Below, piece after piece: positions 1 to 7,667 of a stretch of 36,599 bases of DNA (position 1 is its first letter; the number at the start of each line of letters is the position of its first letter). The notes below the pieces were generated by a model. It saw only the letters and a program-made list of their open reading frames with translations. It had not been told where the DNA came from and did no database searches. The stretch is taken from contig JAFYYI010000046.1 of NCBI GenBank assembly GCA_017557665.1, positions 1 to 36,599 of the forward strand, given 5' to 3'. A program made the position numbers and the translations under genes. Source of the DNA: Muribaculaceae bacterium. Lineage in GTDB: Bacteria > Bacteroidota > Bacteroidia > Bacteroidales > Muribaculaceae.

Positions 1-1
1 C

Positions 2-520
2 GTGAAGCAGCCGCTGTCGTTTAACAGACTGAAGAACGTGATTGTGGCAACGGGGGCTCCTATCAGTGTGCCAACGACGATAGATTATGCTGGATATGCT
101 GCTGACAGTTGGCTGATATTACCCATGCAAAATGAGGTGGGCAAACTGACAGAGAAGGAATCACAGAAAAAATATTACTTTATAGACAACGGCTTACTTA
201 ACCTCTTCCTGATGAATTCCGAATCATCGCTGCTGGAGAATATGGTAGCAGTGGAACTCTGTAGACTGTATGGTAAAGAGAATGTTTATTATATGAATGC
301 AGATAAGGAAATTGACTTTATCATACCCGAAGAGAAACTGGCCATCCAAGTGTCGTACAGCATAAAAGATCAGATGACCTGGGAGAGAGAAGTGCCACCG
401 CTGGTGAAATATGCAAAAGGACATCAAGATTGGAAGTGTATGCTCATTACTTACGATGAGGAGAGCACGGAAGAAGGAATTCCCGTGGTTCCAGTGTGGA
501 AGTGGCTGATGGACGTGTGA
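2..520 (+). CDS. DUF4143-type ATPase, C-terminal part (5' end outside window)
   Basis: This is the tail of a Bacteroidales AAA-family ATPase with a DUF4143 C-terminal domain. The frame is open from the window edge and the first codon is GTG, so the real start and the Walker-motif half lie upstream. The visible 172 residues resemble the restriction-endonuclease-like fold of DUF4143. They carry KYYFIDNGLLNLFL, then SLLENMVAVEL with the conserved Glu, then KEIDFII and AIQVSY, which match the E / (E)xDF / QV pattern of that fold. The substrates and cellular role of this family are not well defined. It is separated from the ECF operon by about 400 bp and a terminator, so it is probably transcribed independently. 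Family assignment is good; biological role is unknown. Confidence 0.8.
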   Translation: MKQPLSFNRLKNVIVATGAPISVPTTIDYAGYAADSWLILPMQNEVGKLTEKESQKKYYFIDNGLLNLFLMNSESSLLENMVAVELCRLYGKENVYYMNADKEIDFIIPEEKLAIQVSYSIKDQMTWEREVPPLVKYAKGHQDWKCMLITYDEESTEEGIPVVPVWKWLMDV

Positions 521-676
521 CTTAGGGAGTATGAGCATTTCTCCGAAAATGGGCAAGGGGATGTGCTTGCTTCATCGAAAAAGGACGGTAATGATAATAT
601 CCATTTACCTTCGGCCATCAGAGCACTGAGCGCAGGGGTGGAGGAAGTGATGAAAGATGCCTTCAAGACGGCATAA
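521..676 (+). pseudogene. possible coding relic in frame after the DUF4143 gene
   Basis: A 51-codon open stretch continues in the same frame directly after the TGA at 518-520 and ends with TAA at 674-676. It has no ATG start. Its translation is protein-like, with an amphipathic end reading PSAIRALSAGVEEVMKDAFK. It could be an extension lost through a nonsense mutation, the tail of a decayed neighbouring gene, or chance. I do not recognise the family. Confidence 0.25.
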
Positions 677-709
677 TCAAACCGACAGCGAGTCTGGAAA
701 AGAAGTAAC

Positions 710-748
710 GAGGCTGACACCGAAGAGGTGCCGGTCTCGACTTTTTTT
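710..748 (+). terminator. rho-independent terminator
   Basis: A 12-bp stem (710-721 with 727-738; one mismatch, two G-T pairs) closes a GAAGA loop. It is followed three bases later by seven T residues. It lies between the DUF4143 gene and the ECF operon and insulates them. Confidence 0.75.
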
Positions 749-911
749 CGGTTCGGTTGGTTCTGGTGGTATTGAGTTGCTAATTAGACACTGCTGCTCC
801 CAGGCAAGGATGGACGGCATCCTAAATAAAGCCAAAAGCACCCATTTGGGGGTTGTGGGTGTGGGGATTGATGGGTAATTTTGTCGCGTGATTAAAAAAA
901 GTTGCGGAAAA

Positions 912-945
912 GGGTTTAGTAAATCGACCTGAGTGTGTATATAGA
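912..945 (+). promoter_or_regulatory. ECF-type promoter-like box, copy 1
   Basis: GGGTTTAGTAAAT (912-924), eight bases, then GTGTGTATATAGA (933-945). The same arrangement with the same 8-base gap is at 13539-13576. It lies immediately upstream of the sigma gene, which suggests autoregulation. The stretch between the terminator and this box (749-911) shows no gene. A weak housekeeping-like candidate there is TAATTTTG at 876-883, with a TTG 20 bases upstream. Confidence 0.55.
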
Positions 946-949
946 GTGT

Positions 950-1450
950 ATGACAGACAGGAAACGACAAATCGAACGGCTGTTCAAGCAGCATTACCGG
1001 GCCATGTACAGGCTGGCCAGCATCCTCTTGCATGACGATGAGGAGAGCATGGACATCGTGCATGATGTCTTTGCCAGGCTGCTTGCCGACCGCCGTCCGC
1101 TGCAGGAGGCGACCGCCGAGGCATTCCTGCTGTCATGCGTGCGCAACCTGTGCTTGAACGTGATGCGTGACCGCAAGATCGATGAACGGGCTCGACAACT
1201 CCTGATGCTGGAGAGTGAGGTTTCCAACCGTGAAGCCGAGGACATCGAGGCCGAGATCAGCGCGCTGCATCAAGGTGTCGCCGACCTGGAGCCGCCTGTG
1301 TGTCGCGAGGTCATCGTGCTGCATTATCGTTACGGGCTCACCTTCCGCGAGATTGCCGAACGGTTGAGCGTGAGCGAGACCACCGTTTACAAGCATCTGC
1401 GCAGCGCACTCGACCAACTTCGTTTAACATTAACACCACCAGAGCGATGA
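950..1450 (+). CDS. ECF-family RNA polymerase sigma factor
   Basis: A 166-residue sigma-70 family protein of the extracytoplasmic-function type, in the usual size range. Region 2 covers about residues 7-70 (IERLFKQHYRAMYRLASILL, then the acidic DDEESMDIVHDVFARL). Region 4 covers about 110-157, with the helix-turn-helix LTFREIAERLSVSETTVYKH contacting the -35 element. The ATG at 950 is preferred over an in-frame GTG at 935 because it gives the standard N-terminus and does not run into the promoter-like box. The stop overlaps the next start (ATGA at 1447-1450), so sigma and anti-sigma are translationally coupled. With an STN-bearing receptor two genes on, this matches FecI-type cell-surface signalling. 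Base composition is GC-rich relative to the flanks. Confidence 0.93.
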   Translation: MTDRKRQIERLFKQHYRAMYRLASILLHDDEESMDIVHDVFARLLADRRPLQEATAEAFLLSCVRNLCLNVMRDRKIDERARQLLMLESEVSNREAEDIEAEISALHQGVADLEPPVCREVIVLHYRYGLTFREIAERLSVSETTVYKHLRSALDQLRLTLTPPER

Positions 1451-2115
1451 ACAAGACCGAACAACTGTTGAAGATGCTTGAGCATCCCGAGCAATACACC
1501 GAGCGGCAGTGGCAGGACATCCTTGCCGATGATGAGTGCCGCGAACTCTACTCGTTGATGGCCAAGACCCGCAGCGCCCTTGCCAGCGAGCAGGCCGACG
1601 AGCGGCTGAGCGACGAGATGATTGACGCGCAGTGGCAACGCTTGGCCGGGGAGCAGCATGAGCGGGCCGTCATCGTGCCCCTGTGGCGCAAGATCGCCGC
1701 CGCAGCCGTTGTGGTAATCGCTTGTGTGGGCATCGCCATTGCAGCGGTGCATACCGGCTTTTTCGGCCTCAGGCAAAACGAAAACCACCCCGAGAAGGTC
1801 GTCCATCAAGGCAATGACCCAGAGAATACCGCCACCGATGAAGCGCTGGCACCCACGCCCGACACCTTGTCGATGGCTGCCGGACCCCGCCTGTTTGAGG
1901 AAGTGCCGCTGGAGCATGTGCTTGCCGAACTCGCTGCCCACTATGGCGTGGAGGTGGAATATCACTCGGACGATGTGCGCTCACTGCGCCTGTTCTATCA
2001 ATGGGAACCGGAATACTCACTGGACAAGGTGGTCGAGATGCTCAACAGCTTCGATGCCATCTCCATCCGGCACGAGGGTAACCAGCTGATTGTGGAATCG
2101 ACAGACCTGAAGTAA
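1447..2115 (+). CDS. FecR-like anti-sigma / sigma regulator, short form
   Basis: A 222-residue single-pass membrane protein. The cytoplasmic N-terminus (about 1-80) would bind the sigma factor. A hydrophobic helix sits at about 82-101 (alanine/valine-rich, after LWRK), giving an N-in topology. A periplasmic C-terminal domain at about 149-220 starts near FEEVPLEHVLAELAAHYGV. It resembles DUF4974 or an STN fold, the part that usually contacts the receptor signalling domain. Canonical FecR proteins carry a FecR core between the helix and DUF4974. Here only about 45 acidic, proline-containing residues fill that gap, so this is a reduced version. The start at 1447 overlaps the sigma stop. Earlier in-frame starts lie within the sigma gene and are rejected. 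Confidence 0.85.
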   Translation: MNKTEQLLKMLEHPEQYTERQWQDILADDECRELYSLMAKTRSALASEQADERLSDEMIDAQWQRLAGEQHERAVIVPLWRKIAAAAVVVIACVGIAIAAVHTGFFGLRQNENHPEKVVHQGNDPENTATDEALAPTPDTLSMAAGPRLFEEVPLEHVLAELAAHYGVEVEYHSDDVRSLRLFYQWEPEYSLDKVVEMLNSFDAISIRHEGNQLIVESTDLK

Positions 2116-2123
2116 TCCTGCCC

Positions 2124-4697
2124 ATGAAGCGAACCATCACATTGCTCATGTGCATGGCGTTTGCCCTGCTGCTCACGGCCGCTGCACAAAGTATCACGCA
2201 CACCTTCAGTGACGTGTCGATGAGCGATGCCCTCAAGTACCTGCAACAACACACCAGCCGCTACAAGATCGTCTTCATCTATGACGACCTGGAGGACTAC
2301 AAGGTGACGACCACGGTCAAGAACAAGTCCGTGCCCGACGCCATCCGCCAGATGATCGGTTTCTATCCCATCAAGATGACCAGGAAGGAAAACCGCGAAA
2401 TCTACGTCGAAGCCATCCTCAAGACCGAGCGCCGCCTCAAGGGCGTAGTGGTCGATGAGCACAACTTGCCGATGCCCTATGCCAACGTCACCCTGCTCAA
2501 CCCTGCCGACTCGACGATGGTGGGAGGCGGCGTGACCAACGAGAGCGGCCGCTTCGTCATTCCCATCGAGCACGGCAAGGTCATCGCCCGTGTCTCCTAC
2601 GTGGGCTACAAACCCGCCTATCGCCTGTGCAACCGCGACAACGTGGGCACCATCAAGATGCAACCCGACAAATTTGCCCTAAAGGAAACCGTGGTGACCG
2701 CCGCCAAGATGCAGATTGAGCGCGACGGCGCCAATTACACCCTGCGCAACTTGGGCGGCACCATCATGGGCAACGCCGGCAACGCACTCGATCTGCTGCG
2801 CTGGACGCCCGGTGTTATCGTGGGCATGGACGAGGACATCTCCCTCATCGGCCGCGACGGCAAGACCGAGGTCTATCTCAATGATCGCCGCATCACCAAC
2901 AACGCAGAGCTGAAAGCCGTCACCTCGCAAAATATCAAGCGCGTGGAGATCATCCGCGAGCCTGATGCGCAATATGCCTCCAATGTGGCCGCCGTCGTCA
3001 AACTGTACACCCACAGCCCTTACAAAGACAATTTGGGCGCCAGCCTGATGAATGTGCTCGACATCAAACACACCAAATCCAACACCACTACCGTCACCAT
3101 CGACGGCAAGCGCGATAAGTTGTCGGGCAACGCCTCATTATCTTATGGTCATTTAAACACGGTCGCTTTTACTCAGGGGTTGACCGAAATCGCAGGAAAT
3201 GGTGCGGAAACGTGGAGTTATACAAAAACCGACTCGACATCCTACCAAAGCAGCGGGGATGATTTCCAGTTTTTTGCTGGTTTGAATTATGCCTTCACAT
3301 CCAAGAGCGTCTTCGGCTTGCAGTTCAATGGCAATTACCGCAAATTGAATCTCGACCAATTCTCAAGGCTGAAGACCGCCCAATACCTTCACGGATTCGC
3401 AGTTACTGAAGACATCATCAAGCGCAATAGCACATCGGCAAGTTACCTGTGGCAACGCAATGACCACTCACAACTGCTGCTGATAGCCGACTATGCGACA
3501 TCACGACAGCGAGACGACCAGAATCTCTACGAGTATATTAAGCCTACTCTTAATCCCAGCGGCGAGTCCTCTACAATCATTAAACAATATTTTATCGTCG
3601 ATACCAATGATTATAATATCGTGACGGCTTCGGCCAAATATGACTTTGTTTCCGACGGGTGGAAAAACCACACGGGCCTTGAATGGGGTTATACTGCGAG
3701 CAATGCGGTAATTCACCAGAACGACCTCACGCAGACCAGCAAACGTGACAATGACTGGCTGGGCGTCTATTACACCCTGGCGAAAACATGGGGCAAGTGG
3801 CGCCTGAATGCGGGACTGCGCTATGAGTATGACCACACCCGCACCGACAGCAAGGGCTTTGTCCTCAACAAGACTTATCACAACGTGCTGCCCAATGCGA
3901 GCGTGGGATTCAAGCCGTCACATGATGTTGACTTGGTGCTGTACTACGGTCGCATATTGAGGCGACCCACCTACAACGAACTGCGCCCCACGTCCTATTA
4001 CATCAACACCTATCAGGAAACGACAGGCAACCCTTTGTTGCAGCCGTCGGTGACCCATCGGTTGGCCCTGAATGCCAACTACAAGGGCTTCACATCCTCG
4101 CTGAGCTATCGGCTCATGGACAATGCCATCCAGCGCATTGTGGAGTATATGCCATCGGGCATCATCAGTGAGCATCCCATCAACATCAAGCACTCAGATG
4201 CCTGGTCGCTGGACTTGGGCTACAACTACAGCAATTCATGGGTAAACCTGGGCGTGCAGTCGAGTATGACATTGCCCCACATCACCTATCCTTATCTGGA
4301 TGGAACGAGGATTGAGGACAGGCCCTATGCCGTTCTCTCGCTCAATGCCCAGTTCACCGTAGCGCGTAAGTTCCTGCTAGGATGCAATGCGCTCTACAGC
4401 ACACCATGGACCAGCGGATTCACAAGAAACAGCTCAATCCTTGGGGTGAACTTGAGTGCCATGGCTTCTTTGTTCAAAAACCGCCTGCTGCTGGGAGTAA
4501 CCGCCAATGACATCTTCCGCCGCAGCACGCCGTCCTGGAGTGAAACACGCTACATGAACGCGCATAATGAGACCTATAGTTATAACTACACACGGGGCAT
4601 CTCGCTGATGGTGCGTTGGACCTTCAACTCCATCAGTAACCCGTTCAAGAAGCGCAGCGGCAACGACGCACCCTTGCGCCGTACCCAAGACAATTAA
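2124..4697 (+). CDS. TonB-dependent outer-membrane receptor with STN signalling domain
   Basis: An 857-residue protein beginning 8 bp after the anti-sigma gene. Order of parts: signal peptide 1-22 (ends TAAAQ); STN domain about 23-98 (FSDVSMSDALKYLQQ...VPDAIRQMI); carboxypeptidase-regulatory-like beta domain about 103-185 (LKGVVVDEHNLPMPYANVTL); plug about 190-292 (LLRWTPGVIV, IKRVEIIREPDAQY); then a 22-strand-type barrel, closest to the outer-membrane beta-barrel family 3 group. The STN domain beside an ECF/anti-sigma pair implies that ligand binding is relayed through the periplasm to the sigma factor. The ligand is not readable from sequence. By eye, the N-terminal third is GC-rich, while roughly 3120-3720, part of the barrel, is AT-richer. 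Confidence 0.9.
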   Translation: MKRTITLLMCMAFALLLTAAAQSITHTFSDVSMSDALKYLQQHTSRYKIVFIYDDLEDYKVTTTVKNKSVPDAIRQMIGFYPIKMTRKENREIYVEAILKTERRLKGVVVDEHNLPMPYANVTLLNPADSTMVGGGVTNESGRFVIPIEHGKVIARVSYVGYKPAYRLCNRDNVGTIKMQPDKFALKETVVTAAKMQIERDGANYTLRNLGGTIMGNAGNALDLLRWTPGVIVGMDEDISLIGRDGKTEVYLNDRRITNNAELKAVTSQNIKRVEIIREPDAQYASNVAAVVKLYTHSPYKDNLGASLMNVLDIKHTKSNTTTVTIDGKRDKLSGNASLSYGHLNTVAFTQGLTEIAGNGAETWSYTKTDSTSYQSSGDDFQFFAGLNYAFTSKSVFGLQFNGNYRKLNLDQFSRLKTAQYLHGFAVTEDIIKRNSTSASYLWQRNDHSQLLLIADYATSRQRDDQNLYEYIKPTLNPSGESSTIIKQYFIVDTNDYNIVTASAKYDFVSDGWKNHTGLEWGYTASNAVIHQNDLTQTSKRDNDWLGVYYTLAKTWGKWRLNAGLRYEYDHTRTDSKGFVLNKTYHNVLPNASVGFKPSHDVDLVLYYGRILRRPTYNELRPTSYYINTYQETTGNPLLQPSVTHRLALNANYKGFTSSLSYRLMDNAIQRIVEYMPSGIISEHPINIKHSDAWSLDLGYNYSNSWVNLGVQSSMTLPHITYPYLDGTRIEDRPYAVLSLNAQFTVARKFLLGCNALYSTPWTSGFTRNSSILGVNLSAMASLFKNRLLLGVTANDIFRRSTPSWSETRYMNAHNETYSYNYTRGISLMVRWTFNSISNPFKKRSGNDAPLRRTQDN

Positions 4698-4723
4698 TCA
4701 ACACAATCAATAACACGACTATC

Positions 4724-5776
4724 ATGAAGAATTATTTATTTTTCCTTATCGGAATGCTGGCACTGGTGTCTTGCACCAACGAAAGTGACGAACCCAGGCC
4801 CAATCCCACCGGGGGCGAGGACCTCTATTTGGCCACACATGGGTTTATGGGTCATCCTGAAATGATCTATAACCTGGATGGCGAGACGATTTATCAATGC
4901 GCCGAAGATGGCCACATCCTTGAGCTGCTGAGCGAAGGCAGCGACTGGTATGCTTCAATTGCCAATCAAGATGGCACCTATAGTGTGGTCAAGGATGGCA
5001 CGACAGTGTGCACGACCCAGGAGACCATCTGGTGCATGGCCGTTGAAAACGGTATCGTTTATACTGTCCAGGAAAACACTGCCGACAATACCGTGTGGGT
5101 CCATAAGGATTTCGAGCGGCTATATGAATTAGACAGGAACGTGAATTTCAACACAATCTGTGTCAGCAATGGCATTGTCTCTTTCACAGTCTCTGCCAGC
5201 AAGCCTTATACCTGGATCAACGGAAGGACAGTCGAGTTTGGAGGACTGAACTCCGCCCCAGAGGAGGGATTCGGACACACCTTTGGCTGTGACCGCAGCG
5301 GTTATGATGTCTTGATTACCTATGAGAGCTATCAAGTGGGTGGGAAATACATGTACTGGTGGAACGGCAAGAATTACGATTTGCCCCAGACATTTATTCC
5401 GTCGGCATCACGCCTGATTAATGGACACGCCTTCATCCTGGGAGCTGAAAGGACTACGTTGAGTCCTGGTGGCGCTCATTATGTCCCTGCAGTGTTTATC
5501 GATGGGATGAAAACCGTCTTGAATGATGAGTACGATTTTAAGGCGACACAAGTTGTAGGCGACGGAATGGACACATATATTCTGGTAAATGATGTGGGCG
5601 GAAACTTCAGGCGGTCCAGGATCTACAAGAATTTACAGCGCATGATACTGCCCGAGAATATAACCATTCCCGAGGATATTAGAGAATACTATGAAATGCT
5701 CTTTTACGATGGCAAGACCATTTCATTAGACAATCTGGGCATCACCGCCATCGCTGTGGTAAAGAATAACAAATAA
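4724..5776 (+). CDS. lipoprotein, probable beta-propeller-like fold, unknown function
   Basis: A 350-residue protein with a lipoprotein signal peptide (LALVSC, Cys17) followed by an acidic NESDEP stretch, which often marks outer-membrane or surface export in Bacteroidetes. The mature part has recurring short units of the form DG-x-x-(V/I)Y or NG-x-x-(Y/V) about every 40-50 residues (DGETIYQCAEDGHILEL, DGTYSVVKDG, ENGIVYTVQE, NGIVSFTV). This is compatible with a beta-propeller, but that is inference. It lies 26 bp downstream of the receptor gene and is probably co-transcribed, so it may be the surface partner of that receptor. I do not recognise a named family. Confidence 0.75.
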   Translation: MKNYLFFLIGMLALVSCTNESDEPRPNPTGGEDLYLATHGFMGHPEMIYNLDGETIYQCAEDGHILELLSEGSDWYASIANQDGTYSVVKDGTTVCTTQETIWCMAVENGIVYTVQENTADNTVWVHKDFERLYELDRNVNFNTICVSNGIVSFTVSASKPYTWINGRTVEFGGLNSAPEEGFGHTFGCDRSGYDVLITYESYQVGGKYMYWWNGKNYDLPQTFIPSASRLINGHAFILGAERTTLSPGGAHYVPAVFIDGMKTVLNDEYDFKATQVVGDGMDTYILVNDVGGNFRRSRIYKNLQRMILPENITIPEDIREYYEMLFYDGKTISLDNLGITAIAVVKNNK

Positions 5777-5810
5777 TAAATATAGACTAACCTAATCATT
5801 TTATAACATC

Positions 5811-6356
5811 ATGAAGAAGATATCATTGTATTTATTGATGATCCTCGCTGCCGGTATGTTTACCTCGTGTGGCGATGATGAACCTGAAATCACGCGTGTT
5901 CAAGACGGCAATGGCAAGGTGTTTCTCGAGACAGGAACACTCGTGGATGCCAACCTCAGTTTCTCTGAGGCTGAATTAGAGCAAGCTCTGAGTACTTACA
6001 AGTGGGAACGGGAATACAGTTTCTACTATGACAATCAAACAATATCAAACAGGTATGAAGTCAAAGGTTTGCCCTCTGTCATGCATCCTGATGGAACCAT
6101 TGAATTGGAATCCCTTTCAGGCGAAGCAAGCACAAGCCATTACGTTGTTAGGGATAAACACATCTATGTTACTAGCGAGCCTGAAGCCTGGTCTGACACC
6201 TACTACTCAATAGATGCTATGAAAGTCGTATCGCTTGATTTGAATGAAGGCGCTGGCAGAATGATCATTGACCGCATCGCTCCTAAAGGATATGGTAAAA
6301 GCGACTATTCTAAAACGACCTATATCCGAATGGTTTGGCGAGCAGTCATGCAGTGA
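5811..6356 (+). CDS. lipoprotein of the TRVQDGNGKVFLE family, member 1
   Basis: A 181-residue lipoprotein (signal peptide ending MFTSC, Cys20). Residues about 26-75 carry the family signature EITRVQDGNGKVFLETGTLV, then an AELEQAL helix and YKWEREYSFYYDN. The rest is beta-rich with HPDGTIELE and a late MIIDR...IRMVWR ending. Three tandem relatives are at 14830, 15393 and 15953, strikingly similar over the signature at DNA level and diverging toward the C-terminus. The strand pattern, with a Trp near the start and a final MVW strand, could fit a small lipocalin-like barrel; that is a guess. Its place in the ECF operon suggests it works with the 2124 receptor. Confidence 0.8.
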   Translation: MKKISLYLLMILAAGMFTSCGDDEPEITRVQDGNGKVFLETGTLVDANLSFSEAELEQALSTYKWEREYSFYYDNQTISNRYEVKGLPSVMHPDGTIELESLSGEASTSHYVVRDKHIYVTSEPEAWSDTYYSIDAMKVVSLDLNEGAGRMIIDRIAPKGYGKSDYSKTTYIRMVWRAVMQ

Positions 6357-6384
6357 CAGATAAGAAAAAGAAAGGAGAACAATC

Positions 6385-6807
6385 ATGAAGAAGATATCAT
6401 TTTATTTGATGATGCTATTTGTTGCTAGCTTGTTCACTGGTTGCAAGGAAGAGGTGACAACCGGTCCCGAGTCCCTGCAAGAGTGTCGCACCAAGGGCAT
6501 TTACGAGGCAACAATCGTCGAGTTGCCTCTAAAGACCGATGCGGTCGTGGAATGGTATGACCCTGATATGTGGGTTTGGTGTGAAATCACCAAAGCCCCT
6601 GAGGATGCCAAGGCCAAAGGGGCGCCCCTCAGCGGGAATTATCTATACTTTCAACGCAACGACTTCCCTGGGCAGGTTCTTAAACCCGGCATGACCGTGA
6701 AATTCCGCATCTATTGCTTGGCGCTCATCCTGCAGGACAAGAACGAGTATCCCTTCGCATTCTCACCCGATCGTCAATACTATTATGGCTTTGTCATACA
6801 TAAGTGA
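6385..6807 (+). CDS. small lipoprotein, unknown function
   Basis: A 140-residue protein with a lipobox (SLFTGC, Cys20). Its signal peptide, at DNA level too, closely resembles that of the gene just upstream (MKKIS start), but the mature part is different. It is short and beta-rich: GIYEATIVELPL, WVWCEITKAPEDAKAKG, NYLYFQRNDFPG, then KPGMTVKFRIYCLALI. The last segments look like one strand-turn-strand unit. It is unusual here in having a Shine-Dalgarno-like AAAGGAG at 6371-6377, 7 bp before the ATG. It sits 28 bp after the preceding lipoprotein gene, in the same operon. No family recognised. Confidence 0.75.
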   Translation: MKKISFYLMMLFVASLFTGCKEEVTTGPESLQECRTKGIYEATIVELPLKTDAVVEWYDPDMWVWCEITKAPEDAKAKGAPLSGNYLYFQRNDFPGQVLKPGMTVKFRIYCLALILQDKNEYPFAFSPDRQYYYGFVIHK

Positions 6808-6839
6808 TCAAAGGTGAAGGTTCAATTAACGATATCATT

Positions 6840-7418
6840 ATGAAGAGTAAAAGTTTTCTCTTGCTATTTTTCTTGGTAATGCTGACAAGCATGGGCGCAA
6901 CCGCTCAAGACACGATTGCCACGATACCTGCCGAACACACGTTGTCACTTGAGTTGGGTGGTGCCCACAATCTTGTGGGTGTCAACTTTGACAGCCGTTT
7001 CAAGGGTAATCACGGCTTGGGCTACCGCGTGGGTATCGGCTACGGTTATGGGCGCAACGACTTTTCATTCTTTGTGGATATGAAAGACCGGATTCATGGT
7101 GTAGCCGTGCCACTGGAAATCAACTATTTGCTGGGCAAACACAACAGCAAACTTGAATTGGGCGTCGGTATCAGCTTGGGTTACTATCGCGAACAGGTTG
7201 ACGTGGCCTATCCTGATGGCTCAAGTGGCACCACTCACCTGCGCGAAGTGGTGAAACAGTTCGGGTACTTTACTTTCGGGAACATTGGTTACCGCCTGCA
7301 GACCAAGCGCGGCTTCATGTTCAGGGTGGGTTGGGCACCGTCCATCAATTTTAATGACAAGCACTGCCTGCAACGCACCCTTTCGGTCTCCTACATCAGT
7401 TTCGGCTGGCGATTATAG
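6840..7418 (+). CDS. small outer-membrane beta-barrel protein
   Basis: A 192-residue protein with a cleavable signal peptide (ends GATAQ) and alternating amphipathic strands: LSLELGGAHNLVGVNF, GLGYRVGIGYGYG, SKLELGVGISLGYY, GYFTFGNIGYRL, FMFRVGWAPSINF. It ends in an aromatic/hydrophobic strand (ISFGWRL) like BAM-recognised barrel C-termini. Eight strands are plausible. The ATG at 6840 is used because it places the signal peptide at the N-terminus; an upstream in-frame GTG overlaps the previous stop. It is the last intact gene of the ECF operon. The stop codon directly abuts a duplicated gene tail (7418-7554). Confidence 0.75.
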   Translation: MKSKSFLLLFFLVMLTSMGATAQDTIATIPAEHTLSLELGGAHNLVGVNFDSRFKGNHGLGYRVGIGYGYGRNDFSFFVDMKDRIHGVAVPLEINYLLGKHNSKLELGVGISLGYYREQVDVAYPDGSSGTTHLREVVKQFGYFTFGNIGYRLQTKRGFMFRVGWAPSINFNDKHCLQRTLSVSYISFGWRL

Positions 7419-7551
7419 GGGCAGGCCCAGGCTCTATGACGGAATAACCGGCAAACGCCTTACCCAAGTAGCGTATAAGAGCCAAGCGTCTTTCGGCCGC
7501 AACACGGTCTATCCCGTCATCACCATCCGCCTTGCAGGCCGCATCTTGTGA
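7411..7551 (+). pseudogene. relic 3' end of a barrel-protein gene (copy of the 10553 gene tail)
   Basis: About 45 codons in frame to TGA at 7549-7551 encode RPRLYDGITGKRLTQV followed by SFGRNTVYPVITIRLAGRIL. This is nearly the same as the C-terminus of the intact gene at 10553-11347. The DNA copy spans 7418-7554 against 11214-11350, both 137 bp, and the last 54 bp or so are identical. There is no upstream coding part and no start, so this is the left-over tail of a duplicated or recombined gene. Confidence 0.8.
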
Positions 7552-7586
7552 TACTAGCCCAAGAAGTGTTAACGAAATGTTAAAAT

Positions 7587-7626
7587 GGGGGGGGTAAAAG
7601 TTTTCCGAAAATATTATGTATCTTTG
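7587..7626 (+). promoter_or_regulatory. promoter with adjacent poly-G tract
   Basis: TATCTTTG at 7619-7626 fits the Bacteroidetes -7 consensus TAnnTTTG, about 41 bp before the ATG at 7668. Eight consecutive G residues occupy 7587-7594, at the usual place of the -33 element, and no good TTTG is visible there. Slippage of the G-run could alter promoter spacing (inference). Confidence 0.6.
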
Positions 7627-7667
7627 CAAACCAGAATATTACTAAAACCGATTAATCAATTACAGAT

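Noticed and set aside
1387..1965. 192-codon open frame on the minus strand
   Set aside because: It lies opposite the anti-sigma gene. Its translation has no recognisable domain, and the + strand frame is a convincing FecR-like protein.
2124..2663. 221-codon minus-strand frame (1998-2663)
   Set aside because: It is opposite the STN and regulatory domains of the receptor; the composition is that of a shadow frame.
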